A stretch of 33,310 bases of DNA from Paractinoplanes deccanensis (GTDB taxonomy: Bacteria > Actinomycetota > Actinomycetes > Mycobacteriales > Micromonosporaceae). This document shows positions 1 to 7,462 of this stretch, piece after piece (the stretch's first letter is position 1; every line of letters starts with the position of its first letter). The position numbers and the translations under genes are program-made. Where the stretch lies: NCBI RefSeq assembly GCF_016862115.1, contig NZ_BOMI01000072.1, positions 1 through 33,310 on the forward strand, given 5' to 3'. The notes beneath the pieces are model-generated. The model saw only the letters and a program-made list of their open reading frames with translations. It ran no database searches and had not been told where the DNA came from.

Positions 1-430
1 AGGGGTCGTCGGCGGGCGTCATCGGGTCGCCGGGCGCTGCCATCGGGTCGTCCGCGAAGAAGGGTGAGTCGTCGTAGGACGCCTCGTCGAACGGGGAGTC
101 GAACGGCGCGTCGTCGACGGGCGGCGGGGCCGCGCGCATCGGGGCCGCCTGGGCGAACTCGGCGCGCAGCTCGCGCCGGAGGACGGCCACCTCGTCGGCG
201 ACGCGGTCCTCGACGTGGGCGCGCTGGAGCACCGGGTCGGCGCGGATCAGCACCGAGGCGCCGATCAGCACCACGCTGGCCGCGACGAGCAGCACGGCGA
301 AGCGCACGGAACCGGAGCTGTCGCCGAGCAGCACGACGATCGCGGCCAGCGGGGCGAGCAGCACGCCCGCCCAGACGAGGCCGCGGAGCAGACGTGCGCT
401 GTGGCCAGCCACGGTTTCCTGTTCCGGCAT
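1..430 (-). CDS. Small two-TM membrane protein, 3' end outside the window
   Basis: The frame is open from the ATG at 430 to the left edge, so only the first 143 residues are visible. Two hydrophobic segments lie at about residues 15-33 and 43-61, joined by a short polar turn. A charged stretch rich in Arg and Glu follows (about 65-95) and may be a short coiled coil. The visible C-terminal part is acidic and rich in Pro, Asp and Phe, with repeated D-S-P-F/D-D-P motifs, so it is probably disordered and cytoplasmic. I do not recognise a family. The next gene on the same strand (betaine-binding lipoprotein) ends 142 bp upstream, so the two may or may not be co-transcribed. The low-complexity tail is consistent with the actinobacterial habit of adding acidic Pro-rich tails to small membrane proteins. 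Confidence 0.75.
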   Translation of the reverse strand, partial: MPEQETVAGHSARLLRGLVWAGVLLAPLAAIVVLLGDSSGSVRFAVLLVAASVVLIGASVLIRADPVLQRAHVEDRVADEVAVLRRELRAEFAQAAPMRAAPPPVDDAPFDSPFDEASYDDSPFFADDPMAAPGDPMTPADDP

Positions 431-572
431 GGCCGCCGATATTACTCAGGGCACGCTGCGGGGCAAATGGGCGCGCGCCGGGCTTCAGAAGGTAGAAACC
501 CGGCGCTCACCTGTTAAATGGCACCTGAACACTCGAATGTGCCTCATTTGGTGACTTGGCCGGACGCGCCGG

Positions 573-1568
573 TCAGCCCGCGGCGAGCGAGCCGTCCGAG
601 CTGAAGACCAGGCCGACGCTGACCGAGCCCTGCTTGAGCGCGCTCTTGGTGAGCGGGCCACCCGCGTCCAGGCTGGAGAACTTGCCGGCCTGGAAGTTGT
701 ACACCTCGGAGAGACCGAGCTGGCACTTCGGCCGCTGCGGGCACTCGGCCGGGCCGCCCAGCACGGTCGCCGCGCCGGAGCACTTGGCGGCCAGGTCGGA
801 CAGGGTCTTGAGGCCGTTCTTGTCGGCGAACGCGGTGGTCACCGCGAACGCGTTCTGGTCCTGCGCGGCGGCGGGCTTGCCGAAGACGAGGCCCACCTTG
901 TCGCCGAGCGCGGTCAGGTTCTTCACCGTGGTGTCGAGGTCGTTGGAGGACGGGTCCTGCCCGTTCTTGTCGACCTTGCCCTGGAGGAAGGTGGCCAGGG
1001 TGGCCGCGTACTCCGGGACGACCGCGACGCTGCCCTTCTCGAGGGCGGGCTCGTAGAGCTCGCGGTTGCCGATCTGCTGCACCGTCACCGTGTAGCCGGC
1101 GGCGGTCAGCGCGAGGCCGTAGATCTCGCCGAGCGTGGCGCTCTCGGTGAAGTTGCCGGCGCCGACGGTGATCTTGCCGCCGGGACCCTTCTCGATGCCG
1201 GCCGTGATGTTGTTGGCCGTCACGAACTCCTCGGCCGCGGCCTTGGAGGACTTGCGGTCGATGTCGACCGCCTTGTTGAGCGCGATGAGCTTGGTGGTGT
1301 CGAGCGCCGCGGAGACCTTGTCGAGCGCCGCGATCATCTGCGGCGACGAGGCCTTCTTGTTGATCGCCGGGATGACGTTGTCGGTGTTCTGAAGCTTCTT
1401 GTCGTCCTCGAGGACGACAAGCGCGTCACCGGCGACGGGCGCGCACCCGGCGCCCACGGCCGCGGACGGGGGTGCCTCGGTGCCGGAGGAGCCGGCGTCG
1501 CCGCAGCCGGCGAGCGAGACAACGGCAACCGTCGCTGCGGCGGCCGCCAGGAGGAGATTTCGACGCAT
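573..1568 (-). CDS. Glycine betaine/proline-type ABC transporter binding lipoprotein (circularly permuted OpuAC domain)
   Basis: Extracellular solute-binding lipoprotein of the OpuAC/ProX (quaternary amine) family, 331 aa. The signal peptide ends in a lipobox L-A-G-C with the lipidated Cys at residue 22. The start is the ATG at 1568, with an AAGG ribosome site 8 nt upstream; a GTG one codon earlier is possible. The module order is unusual. Residues about 50-120 (LVVLEDDKKL to AAEEFVTANN) match what is normally the C-terminal part of this family. Residues 133-331 begin with the normal N-terminal start (ITVGAGNFTES) and end at VGLVFSSDGSLAAG, exactly where the canonical protein would continue into the VLEDD segment. 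The gene follows the permease genes on the same strand after 138 bp. The family role (binding compatible solutes for import) is established; the exact ligand is inferred. Confidence 0.9.
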   Translation of the reverse strand: MRRNLLLAAAAATVAVVSLAGCGDAGSSGTEAPPSAAVGAGCAPVAGDALVVLEDDKKLQNTDNVIPAINKKASSPQMIAALDKVSAALDTTKLIALNKAVDIDRKSSKAAAEEFVTANNITAGIEKGPGGKITVGAGNFTESATLGEIYGLALTAAGYTVTVQQIGNRELYEPALEKGSVAVVPEYAATLATFLQGKVDKNGQDPSSNDLDTTVKNLTALGDKVGLVFGKPAAAQDQNAFAVTTAFADKNGLKTLSDLAAKCSGAATVLGGPAECPQRPKCQLGLSEVYNFQAGKFSSLDAGGPLTKSALKQGSVSVGLVFSSDGSLAAG

Positions 1569-1589
1569 CACTGCCGCCTTCTGTGTCCC

Positions 1590-1610
1590 GGCACGACATG
1601 GGGTCGTGCC
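1590..1610 (-). promoter_or_regulatory. Perfect 8-bp hairpin in the leader of the binding-protein gene
   Basis: GGCACGAC and GTCGTGCC pair perfectly around a 5-nt loop. The element lies between the permease stop (1707) and the binding-protein start (1568), about 22 nt before the ATG. There is no U-run, so it is not a standard terminator. It could be an mRNA-stabilising or processing hairpin that raises binding-protein levels above permease levels, or a dyad operator. A weaker 5-bp dyad (ACCTG/CAGGT) lies at 1648-1663 in the same gap. Confidence 0.5.
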
Positions 1611-1706
1611 GCGTGTCCGACGGGCAGCCGCTGTGCGTTGCCCGTTTACCTGCCCTGACAGGTCTACCCGGTGGGTGTGACAACTTTTGGGAAAGATGCG
1701 GGTCCG

Positions 1707-2420
1707 TTACCCGGCCGGGTCGGCCGCGGCCACCTTGCGGCGCCGCACCGACCTCAATGGACGGGGCGTGACCAGGCGTTCCACGATCGCGAAGAGTCCC
1801 TCTACCAGAAGTGCGAGGACCACCACAGCGATGCCGCCGGCCACGATCTGGCCGCCGCCGACGCTGATGCCGAGCCCGAATCCGGCCGTGATGATCTGTC
1901 CGAGCCCGCCGCCGTTCACAAATGTTGCGAGCGTGGCGGTCGCCACCACCTGAACGGCTGCCGTGCGCAGGCCCGCGGCCAGGTAGGGGACGGCGAGGGG
2001 CAGCTCCACCCGGCGCAACAATTGCCCGCCGGACAATCCCATGCCCTTCGCCGCGTCCTTGGTCTCCGGGTCGACCGACCGGAGCCCGGTGTAGGCGTTC
2101 GCCAGCAGCGGCGGCACCGCGAAGACGGCGAGCGCGATGATCACGGGCAGCTTGCCGAAGCCGAGCGCGGTGAGCGGCAGGATGGTGAGCAGGGCCAGCG
2201 TGGGGATCGCGCGGGTCAGGTTGGCGACCGTGATGACCACCCCGCCGCCGCGGCCGCGGTGGCCGAGCCAGATGCCGAGCGGCAGGCCGACGACGCAGCC
2301 GATCAGCACGGCCCAGAAGCTGATGATCAGGTGTTCCTGGAGCCGGTCGATGAGGCCGCCCGGGTTGGTCCAGTTCAGCGGGTCGTTGAGCCAGGTCAGC
2401 CCGTCCTGGAAGTAGCTCAT
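1707..2420 (-). CDS. Betaine/proline-type ABC transporter permease, second subunit
   Basis: Inner-membrane permease of the binding-protein-dependent transport family (BPD_transp_1, OpuCB/OpuCD/ProW type), 237 aa, with about 5-6 hydrophobic segments. The cytoplasmic EAA loop that docks onto the ATPase is visible as D-P-E-T-K-D-A-A-K-G-M-G followed by RRVELPLAVPYL. The ATG at 2420 overlaps the stop of the upstream permease in an ATGA arrangement, with GGAGG 8 nt upstream, which fixes the start and implies translational coupling. It should pair with the other permease as a heterodimer, as in OpuC/OpuB systems. A GTG seven codons upstream would extend it but lacks support. Confidence 0.93.
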   Translation of the reverse strand: MSYFQDGLTWLNDPLNWTNPGGLIDRLQEHLIISFWAVLIGCVVGLPLGIWLGHRGRGGGVVITVANLTRAIPTLALLTILPLTALGFGKLPVIIALAVFAVPPLLANAYTGLRSVDPETKDAAKGMGLSGGQLLRRVELPLAVPYLAAGLRTAAVQVVATATLATFVNGGGLGQIITAGFGLGISVGGGQIVAGGIAVVVLALLVEGLFAIVERLVTPRPLRSVRRRKVAAADPAG

Positions 2421-3139
2421 GCGGCCCGCCTCCGGCTCCACGGCGTCAGCAGCCGGCCGAGGCCGATCAGTGCCAGGTCGAAGACCAGGGCCAGGGCGAC
2501 GCAGAGGACGGTGCCGGTGGTGATCTCGGCCTTGTAGAAGTTGTTCCAGAAGCCGCCCATGATCAGGTCACCGAGGCCGCCGTTGCCGATGATCGAGCCG
2601 ATGGTGACCAGCGCCACGGTCGAGACGGTCGCCAGCCGCAGGCCGGTCACGATGCCGGGCAGCGCGAGGGGCAGCTCGACGCGCCACAGCCGGCCGAACC
2701 GGCCGTACCCCATGCCCGCCGCGGCGTCCCGGACCTCGCCGGGCACCTGGGTGAGGCCGGTCAGCGCGTTGCGCACCAGGATCAGCAGGGCGTACAGCAC
2801 CAGGGCGATCAGCACGGTCACCCGGCTCGTCGCGCCGAGCAGCGGGGCGAGCAGCGCCAGCAGCGCGAGGGAGGGAATCGTGTAGAGGATGCCGGACAGT
2901 GCGAGAATCGGCCCGGTCAGCGGTTTGATCCAGTACGCGAGGACGGCGAGCGGGACGGCCACCAGCAGGGCGATGATCACAGTCTCGATCGTGATGCCGG
3001 CGTGAAATCCTAGCTTGTCGAGGATGATGTCGGAGTTGTCTTTGACGTACTGCCAGGAGAACCACGGATTCCCCGGCCCGTCGTCGGCGGGTGCGGCCAG
3101 CGGCGGGACGCCCGCCGGGCCCCACGACAGGAAGGACAT
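2417..3139 (-). CDS. Betaine/proline-type ABC transporter permease, first subunit
   Basis: Permease of the same BPD_transp_1 family, 240 aa. The N-terminal 45 residues are polar and Pro/Gly-rich, and include FSWQYVKDN, typical of the pre-TM region of OpuC-type permeases. Five or six hydrophobic segments follow. The EAA loop reads E-V-R-D-A-A-A-G-M-G followed by RVELPLALPGIV. The frame is closed by a TAG three codons upstream of the ATG at 3139, so this start is nearly forced. No good ribosome site precedes it, so it may be translated from a leaderless message. The start faces the divergent ATPase start with only 2 bp between them. Confidence 0.92.
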   Translation of the reverse strand: MSFLSWGPAGVPPLAAPADDGPGNPWFSWQYVKDNSDIILDKLGFHAGITIETVIIALLVAVPLAVLAYWIKPLTGPILALSGILYTIPSLALLALLAPLLGATSRVTVLIALVLYALLILVRNALTGLTQVPGEVRDAAAGMGYGRFGRLWRVELPLALPGIVTGLRLATVSTVALVTIGSIIGNGGLGDLIMGGFWNNFYKAEITTGTVLCVALALVFDLALIGLGRLLTPWSRRRAA

Positions 3140-3141
3140 AC

Positions 3142-4143
3142 GTGGACGCTACCGCGATCACCGAGAGCGGACCCGCCCGGAGCGCTGCCTCGATCACACT
3201 CCAGGACGTCGGCAAGACCTACCCGGACGGCACGGTCGCGGTGGGCGACTTCAGCCTCGAGGTGCGCGCCGGTGAGCTGACCGTGCTGATCGGGCCGTCG
3301 GGCTGCGGCAAGTCGACGATCCTTCGGATGATCAACCGGCTGATCGAGCCGACCAAGGGCACGATCCTGCTGGACGGGCAGGACATCCTGAAGCGCAACC
3401 CGGTCGAGCTGCGCCGGCACATCGGCTACGTGATCCAGAACGTCGGGCTCTTCCCGCACCAGAAGATCGGCGCGAACATCGGCACCGTGCCCAAGCTGCT
3501 CGGCTGGGACCGGGCCCGGGTCCGGGCGCGCGCCGACGAGCTGCTGGACCTGGTCGGCCTCGACCCCGCGCGATACCGCGACCGCTACCCGCACGAGCTC
3601 TCCGGAGGCCAGCGGCAGCGGGTCGGCGTGGCCCGGGCGCTCGCCGCCGATCCCCTGGTGCTGCTGATGGACGAGCCGTTCTCCGCGGTCGACCCGATCG
3701 CCCGAGGCCGCCTCCAGGAGGAGTTCCTCAAGCTCCAGGCCGCGGTCCGCAAGACGATCGTCATGGTCACCCACGACATCGACGAGGCGGTGCGGCTCGG
3801 CGACCGCATCGCGGTGCTGGCCGAGGGCGGCAGGCTCCAGCAGTACGCTCCGCCGGCCGAACTGCTCAGCCGCCCCAACTCGGCGGCGGTCGCGAGCTTC
3901 GTCGGCGCCGACCGGGGCATCCGCCGGCTGGCGGTCACCCCCGTGCGCGACGCGCTGCGCACGGCCGACGGGCTCGAGGCCGGCGACCGGCCCACCGTGG
4001 AGGTCACGGGCACGCTCTACGACGCGCTCGCCGCGATGCTCACGGTGGACGCGACCGAGGTCGTCGTCGTCGAGGACGGCCGGCCCGTCGGCACGGTCTC
4101 CCGGTCGGCCATCTTCGACACGCCCGCCCGGGAGACCGTCTGA
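3142..4143 (+). CDS. Betaine/proline-type ABC transporter ATP-binding protein
   Basis: Cytoplasmic ATPase of the importer, 333 aa. Walker A G-P-S-G-C-G-K-S-T lies near residues 50-58, the signature L-S-G-G-Q-R-Q-R near 153, Walker B LLMDEPFSAVDP near 174-185, and the switch His in T-H-D-I-D-E-A near 211. The phrase RMINRLIEPTKGTILLDGQDI is characteristic of the OpuA/OpuC/ProV branch. The last ~70 residues resemble a single CBS-like half (VEVTGTLYDALAAML ... VVVVEDGRPVGTVSR). In OpuA the CBS pair senses ionic strength; here only one repeat is obvious. The start is a GTG with AGGAAGGA 5 nt upstream; an in-frame ATG at 3091 would lie inside the divergent gene and is less likely. It serves the divergent permease/binding-protein operon. 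Confidence 0.93.
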   Translation: MDATAITESGPARSAASITLQDVGKTYPDGTVAVGDFSLEVRAGELTVLIGPSGCGKSTILRMINRLIEPTKGTILLDGQDILKRNPVELRRHIGYVIQNVGLFPHQKIGANIGTVPKLLGWDRARVRARADELLDLVGLDPARYRDRYPHELSGGQRQRVGVARALAADPLVLLMDEPFSAVDPIARGRLQEEFLKLQAAVRKTIVMVTHDIDEAVRLGDRIAVLAEGGRLQQYAPPAELLSRPNSAAVASFVGADRGIRRLAVTPVRDALRTADGLEAGDRPTVEVTGTLYDALAAMLTVDATEVVVVEDGRPVGTVSRSAIFDTPARETV

Positions 4144-4162
4144 CTTTCTTTCTCCGGTGCCG

Positions 4163-4193
4163 CGGCGGCTATCGGGTGCCGCGATAGCCGCCG
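4163..4193. terminator. Convergent 11-bp hairpin terminator without U-tail
   Basis: CGGCGGCTATC (4163-4173) and GATAGCCGCCG (4183-4193) form a perfect 11-bp stem with a 9-nt loop. It starts 20 nt after the ATPase stop and also covers the stop codon of the converging membrane-protein gene. Neither strand has a T-run, so this is the I-shaped hairpin type common in high-GC actinobacteria. It probably serves both convergent transcripts. Confidence 0.65.
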
Positions 4194-4660
4194 AGCGTCG
4201 CGAGCCCGATGATCCAGCCGACGAAGAGGCCGTACGAGGCGCCGTTGCCCGCGGCCCGGAAGGCGTTGATCAGCGACGGGTTCGCGAGGAACAGCGTGGT
4301 GAGCAGCGCGGCGAAGCCGCCGGCGAAGATGTAGGCGGCCCAGCCGGAGAAGAACTGGCTGATCGTGCCGCGCGCCCGGGCCAGCTGCGATCCGGGCAGC
4401 AGGTAGAGGAAGACGGCGGTCAGCACGACCAGAAGGATCGCCTTGAGGTCGGCGACGATGATGTCGCGCAGCGAGTCCGTCGTGTCGAACGACCAGCGCG
4501 GCCAGGCCAGCAGGTTGAGGAACCACCCGCCGGCGGTGTTGGGATCGGCGTTGTCGCTCGCCCAGTCGGCATACCAGGGGCTGCCGAAGACGAGCACCAA
4601 TATGAGCGCGGCGAGGGTGCCCGCACCAGGCGCAGACTTGTAACGGTTACCGAGAGCCAT
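4169..4660 (-). CDS. Three-TM membrane protein of unknown function
   Basis: 163 aa, start ATG at 4660. Hydrophobic segments lie at about residues 13-30, 72-92 and 104-125, with a fourth shorter one at about 140-158 (SYGLFVGWIIGLATLGGY). The stretch between the first two segments is Trp- and Asp-rich (WYADWASDNADPNTAGGW) and probably extracellular. No catalytic motif is seen and I do not recognise a family. The gene is convergent with the ABC ATPase and shares a hairpin terminator with it. It lies 51 bp downstream of the next leftward gene, so it is probably the last gene of the 6275-4169 transcript. Confidence 0.8.
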   Translation of the reverse strand: MALGNRYKSAPGAGTLAALILVLVFGSPWYADWASDNADPNTAGGWFLNLLAWPRWSFDTTDSLRDIIVADLKAILLVVLTAVFLYLLPGSQLARARGTISQFFSGWAAYIFAGGFAALLTTLFLANPSLINAFRAAGNGASYGLFVGWIIGLATLGGYRGTR

Positions 4661-4711
4661 GCGCCGCTATTTCCCGGCCGCCGCGCGGTTTCAAACGACG
4701 GCGGTGTATGC

Positions 4712-5023
4712 CTAGCGCTCGCCCTGGTGTTTCTGCAGATAGTCGATGAACGCGGCGCGCAGCAGGGGCTCCTGCTCGCCGTACGCGATGTGGCCCTCGA
4801 ACTCGCGCCAGAGAGCGACGGCCTCGTCGACGATGGGGCCGATCGAGTTGGGCGCGCCGTCGAGCTCGGCGGCCTCGTCGGCGTCGGGCAGGTTGCGGAA
4901 GACCGTCCAGAAGAACTTGATGTCGCGCCGCTCCCGGGCCAGGGCGAAGGCGCGCTCGCGCAGCTCCTCGGTGGGCAGGGCGTCCAGCTCGGCGAAGCTT
5001 CCAGAGGTCATGAGGGCAAGCAT
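4712..5023 (-). CDS. Small conserved-type soluble protein of unknown function
   Basis: About 99-103 aa. Two starts are possible: ATG at 5023 (7 nt after the upstream stop) or ATG at 5011, which gives the natural-looking N-terminus MTSGSFAELDALP. Neither has a strong ribosome site, which suggests translational coupling to the upstream permease gene. The protein is helical and acidic, with an Arg/Glu-rich helix (EELRERAFALARERRD) and motifs FFWTVFRNLPDADEAAELDG and ALWREFEGH. No enzyme motif or membrane segment is visible. It sits between two membrane-protein genes on the same strand. Confidence 0.75.
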   Translation of the reverse strand: MLALMTSGSFAELDALPTEELRERAFALARERRDIKFFWTVFRNLPDADEAAELDGAPNSIGPIVDEAVALWREFEGHIAYGEQEPLLRAAFIDYLQKHQGER

Positions 5024-5030
5024 AAGGCGA

Positions 5031-6275
5031 TCATCGGGTGGTCCCCCAGGGACCCGCGTCCCAGCGGTCGGTGCGTCCCGTCGTGGTGCTCGTGGTCGAC
5101 CAGGTCTCGGGGAGGTCCGGCGACCAGTTGGCGCCGGTCGTCGCCGGTGCCGCGTTCCACTCCGGCTCGGCGGTCGCCGGCAGCGGCCGGCCGTACGCCT
5201 CGACCAGGCGGGTCACGACGAGGCCGCCGCCGAAGACCGCGGCCGCGATCGCGAAGAGCGCGATGTCGAACCGCTCGCGCGTCTGGTAGTCGAGGAACAA
5301 CGTCATCCCGATGACCGCGAAGAGCGTGCCGAAGATCCCGCCGCGCCGACCGTACGCGCTGGTGCCGGCGAGCATGGCCAGGCCGAGCGCGATGCCCGTC
5401 CACTCCAGGCCGGTGCCCGGCACGATCGGGCCGGCCGACTGGGCGGCGAGCAGCACCCCGGCCGCGACAGCGAAGACCGACGAGAGCACCAGCGCGCCGA
5501 TCACCGGCGCCGCGACCACCACGCCGCGCCGCACGGCCGGGTCGCCGGCCGGGCGCATGCGGCCCAGCCAGCGGCGCACCGGGCCGACCGTGCCGAGGGC
5601 GCCGCCGAGCACGGCGAGCAGCGCGAACCCGCCGAAGAGGAAGAAGGCCTGGTCGGTGGGGTCGTAGTCGCCCTGCACGACGACCGGGGCGACGCGGAGC
5701 TGGTCGTAGACGATGACGCCGAGGCCGGCGGCGAGCGTGGCCGCCCAGCCCGGCACGTGCAGCACGAGGATCAGCAGGGCGATCGCCACGGCGCCCGCGG
5801 CGGCGATCACCAGCGCCGGGACGGCCGCCTTGACCAGGCCCTGATCGCCCTGCTCGGCGTATTGCAGGGCGGCGGCCAGCGCGATCGGGCCGAGCGCCAG
5901 GTTGGGCACGCCGGCCCGCAGGGTCAGCCCGGCGCCGAGGGTGAGCAGGCCGATCGCGGCGCCGGTGACGAGCAGGTTGTCGAGGCCGGGACGCTGGAAG
6001 GCGGCGGAGTCGGCACGCCAGAGCATGTAGCCGATCGCCGCGGCGGCGACCAGCAGCACGACCTCCCAGCCCAGGTGGATGCCGAGACGGTCGCGGCCGT
6101 CCTCGTCGGCGTCGACCCGGCGCATGACGTCGGTGGTGGTGGTGTCGCCCGGGTCGTCCAGCTGCTCGGCACGGCGGCGCTGCTCGGCCGCCGCGAGCGT
6201 GTTGGCACGGTAGGCGGCGGGATCCGTCGGCTGGTCATCGGCCTGCCGGCGGTAGGTCGTCTCGTCGTACGCCAT
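5031..6275 (-). CDS. Orphan ABC transporter permease, sugar/ribose type
   Basis: Polytopic membrane protein of 414 aa with about ten hydrophobic segments between residues 70 and 365. The pattern of paired helices and the motif region LTLGAGLTLRAGVPNLALG through VPGWAATLAAGLGVIVYDQLR resembles the BPD_transp_2 family (RbsC, BmpC/YufP type). Long hydrophilic tails flank the membrane core: about 65 residues at the N-terminus rich in Asp/Arg/Gln, and about 55 at the C-terminus rich in Thr/Trp/Pro. The start is firm: ATG with AGGAGG 7 nt upstream. No ATPase or binding protein of the ribose family is next to it, so its partners are elsewhere or it has a different job. The assignment is by pattern only. 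Confidence 0.75.
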   Translation of the reverse strand: MAYDETTYRRQADDQPTDPAAYRANTLAAAEQRRRAEQLDDPGDTTTTDVMRRVDADEDGRDRLGIHLGWEVVLLVAAAAIGYMLWRADSAAFQRPGLDNLLVTGAAIGLLTLGAGLTLRAGVPNLALGPIALAAALQYAEQGDQGLVKAAVPALVIAAAGAVAIALLILVLHVPGWAATLAAGLGVIVYDQLRVAPVVVQGDYDPTDQAFFLFGGFALLAVLGGALGTVGPVRRWLGRMRPAGDPAVRRGVVVAAPVIGALVLSSVFAVAAGVLLAAQSAGPIVPGTGLEWTGIALGLAMLAGTSAYGRRGGIFGTLFAVIGMTLFLDYQTRERFDIALFAIAAAVFGGGLVVTRLVEAYGRPLPATAEPEWNAAPATTGANWSPDLPETWSTTSTTTGRTDRWDAGPWGTTR

Positions 6276-6431
6276 CGCCGCGCCTCCTCACATATGCCGT
6301 GGGCATGGATTTTCCGCCGCGGGAGCCGAGCGTCGCGTCCTCGCGCGTGGGCACGCCGAGATCGGGGTCACATGCCTGCGCCCAGAGCATACGGATAGGA
6401 ACCGGTCTCAGTTCAAGGCGCAGTCCCGTCG

Positions 6432-6938
6432 TCAGCGCAGTCCGGAATCTTCCTCGTCCTTGGAGTCGGGACGCTCGGGGACGCGGCAGGCCCGCTCGAG
6501 CCAGAGGGCGGCGCCGACCAGGGCCAGCGCGGCCACGACGCCGCCGGCCGCCTTGGGCAGGTCGTCGTGGGCGGCCTGGGTGGGCTCCATCGCCAGCCAG
6601 GCGAGCAGGCCCGCCGAGAAGCCCGCCGAGATCGCGCCGACCAGCGAGGACGCCTTGGCAAGAGCGACATAGCGGGCGACGGCCAGCGGATCGACGGGCA
6701 TCGTGCCGGGCTTGCGCTGGATGCGGGCGCTCGTGTTCTGCGCCAGCAGGCCCTCGGCGACGGCGAGCACGACCAGCACGATCACCGGCGACCAGGGCAG
6801 CTCGGGCAGCGACGAATAGGAGAAGCTGAGCAGCAGCCAGCCCAGGGCGGCCGCGGCCAGCCCGGCGACGATGAGCACGGAGATGCTGGTCGGCCGCATC
6901 GACGGGTCCGACTTGGGCGCCTGCGGGTTGCTGCTCAC
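6432..6938 (-). CDS. DUF3180 family membrane protein
   Basis: 168 aa with four hydrophobic segments: a first pair (about 20-65, ISVLIVAGLAAAALGWLLL and SPVIVLVVLAVAEGLLA) and a second pair (about 90-140). This is the usual layout of DUF3180, a family found next to folK in actinobacteria. The start is GTG at 6938, overlapping the folK stop by 4 nt (GTGA), so translation is coupled to folK. The conserved motif around QRKPGTMPVDPLAVARYVALAKASSL sits in the central loop. The C-terminus is acidic (DSKDEEDSG). The function is unknown; its constant place at the end of folate operons is the only clue. It ends the folP-folB-folK transcript. Confidence 0.88.
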   Translation of the reverse strand: MSSNPQAPKSDPSMRPTSISVLIVAGLAAAALGWLLLSFSYSSLPELPWSPVIVLVVLAVAEGLLAQNTSARIQRKPGTMPVDPLAVARYVALAKASSLVGAISAGFSAGLLAWLAMEPTQAAHDDLPKAAGGVVAALALVGAALWLERACRVPERPDSKDEEDSGLR

Positions 6939-7462
6939 GCGTTCGACTCTAGTGGGAGGTCGGGGCGCGGGGTCAGTCCGGCGAGGTCGTCCGCGAGGGC
7001 GGGGTCGTTCAGCAGATCGGTGAGACGGCCGTGACCAGGCAGCTGCGCGTACGGCTGGATGTCGATCCACGGGCGCAGCACGAAGGCCCGCAGGTGCGCC
7101 CGCGGGTGCGGCAGCGTGAGCTCGGGATCGTCGCTGATCACGGGCCGGTCGTCGGTGTCCCAGACGGCGATCACGTCGACGTCGAGCGTGCGGGGGCCGA
7201 ACCGCCGCTGCGGGTCGCGCACCCGCCCGGCGGCCGCCTCCGCCGCCCGGGCCCGGTCCAGCCAGTCGTGCGGTGCCGCCTTCGGGTCCACGGCCAGGAC
7301 CACGGCATTGAGGTACGCGGGCTGGTCGGCGTCGCCCCACGGCGGGGTCTCGTAGACGCCGGACGCCACCGCGACGCTGTCGCCGAGCAGGCGTACGGCC
7401 TGCTGCAGGTGCCGATGGCGATCGCCGAGGTTGCTGCCGAGCGAGAGGACGGCGCGGGTCAT
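6935..7462 (-). CDS. folK: 2-amino-4-hydroxy-6-hydroxymethyldihydropteridine diphosphokinase (HPPK)
   Basis: Transfers pyrophosphate from ATP to 6-hydroxymethyl-7,8-dihydropterin in folate synthesis. 175 aa, a normal length. Visible signatures: the N-terminal SLGSNLGDR, the pterin-binding ETPPWGDADQPAYLNAVV region, the metal/ATP site R-F-G-P-R-T-L-D-V-D-V-I and the L-P-H-P-R loop. The start ATG at 7462 overlaps the folB stop (ATGA), and its own stop overlaps the next gene (GTGA), so all three are translationally coupled. The product feeds directly to FolP, encoded upstream in the same operon. Confidence 0.97.
   Translation of the reverse strand: MTRAVLSLGSNLGDRHRHLQQAVRLLGDSVAVASGVYETPPWGDADQPAYLNAVVLAVDPKAAPHDWLDRARAAEAAAGRVRDPQRRFGPRTLDVDVIAVWDTDDRPVISDDPELTLPHPRAHLRAFVLRPWIDIQPYAQLPGHGRLTDLLNDPALADDLAGLTPRPDLPLESNA

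Noticed and set aside
520..543. Terminator after the binding-protein gene (GGCAC/GTGCC dyad)
   Set aside because: Only 5 bp with a 14-nt loop and no T-run; too weak to call.
4746..6398. Long rightward open frame opposite the orphan permease
   Set aside because: Translation is rich in Arg/Gly/Glu with no domain; the leftward frame has regular TM helices and a strong ribosome site.
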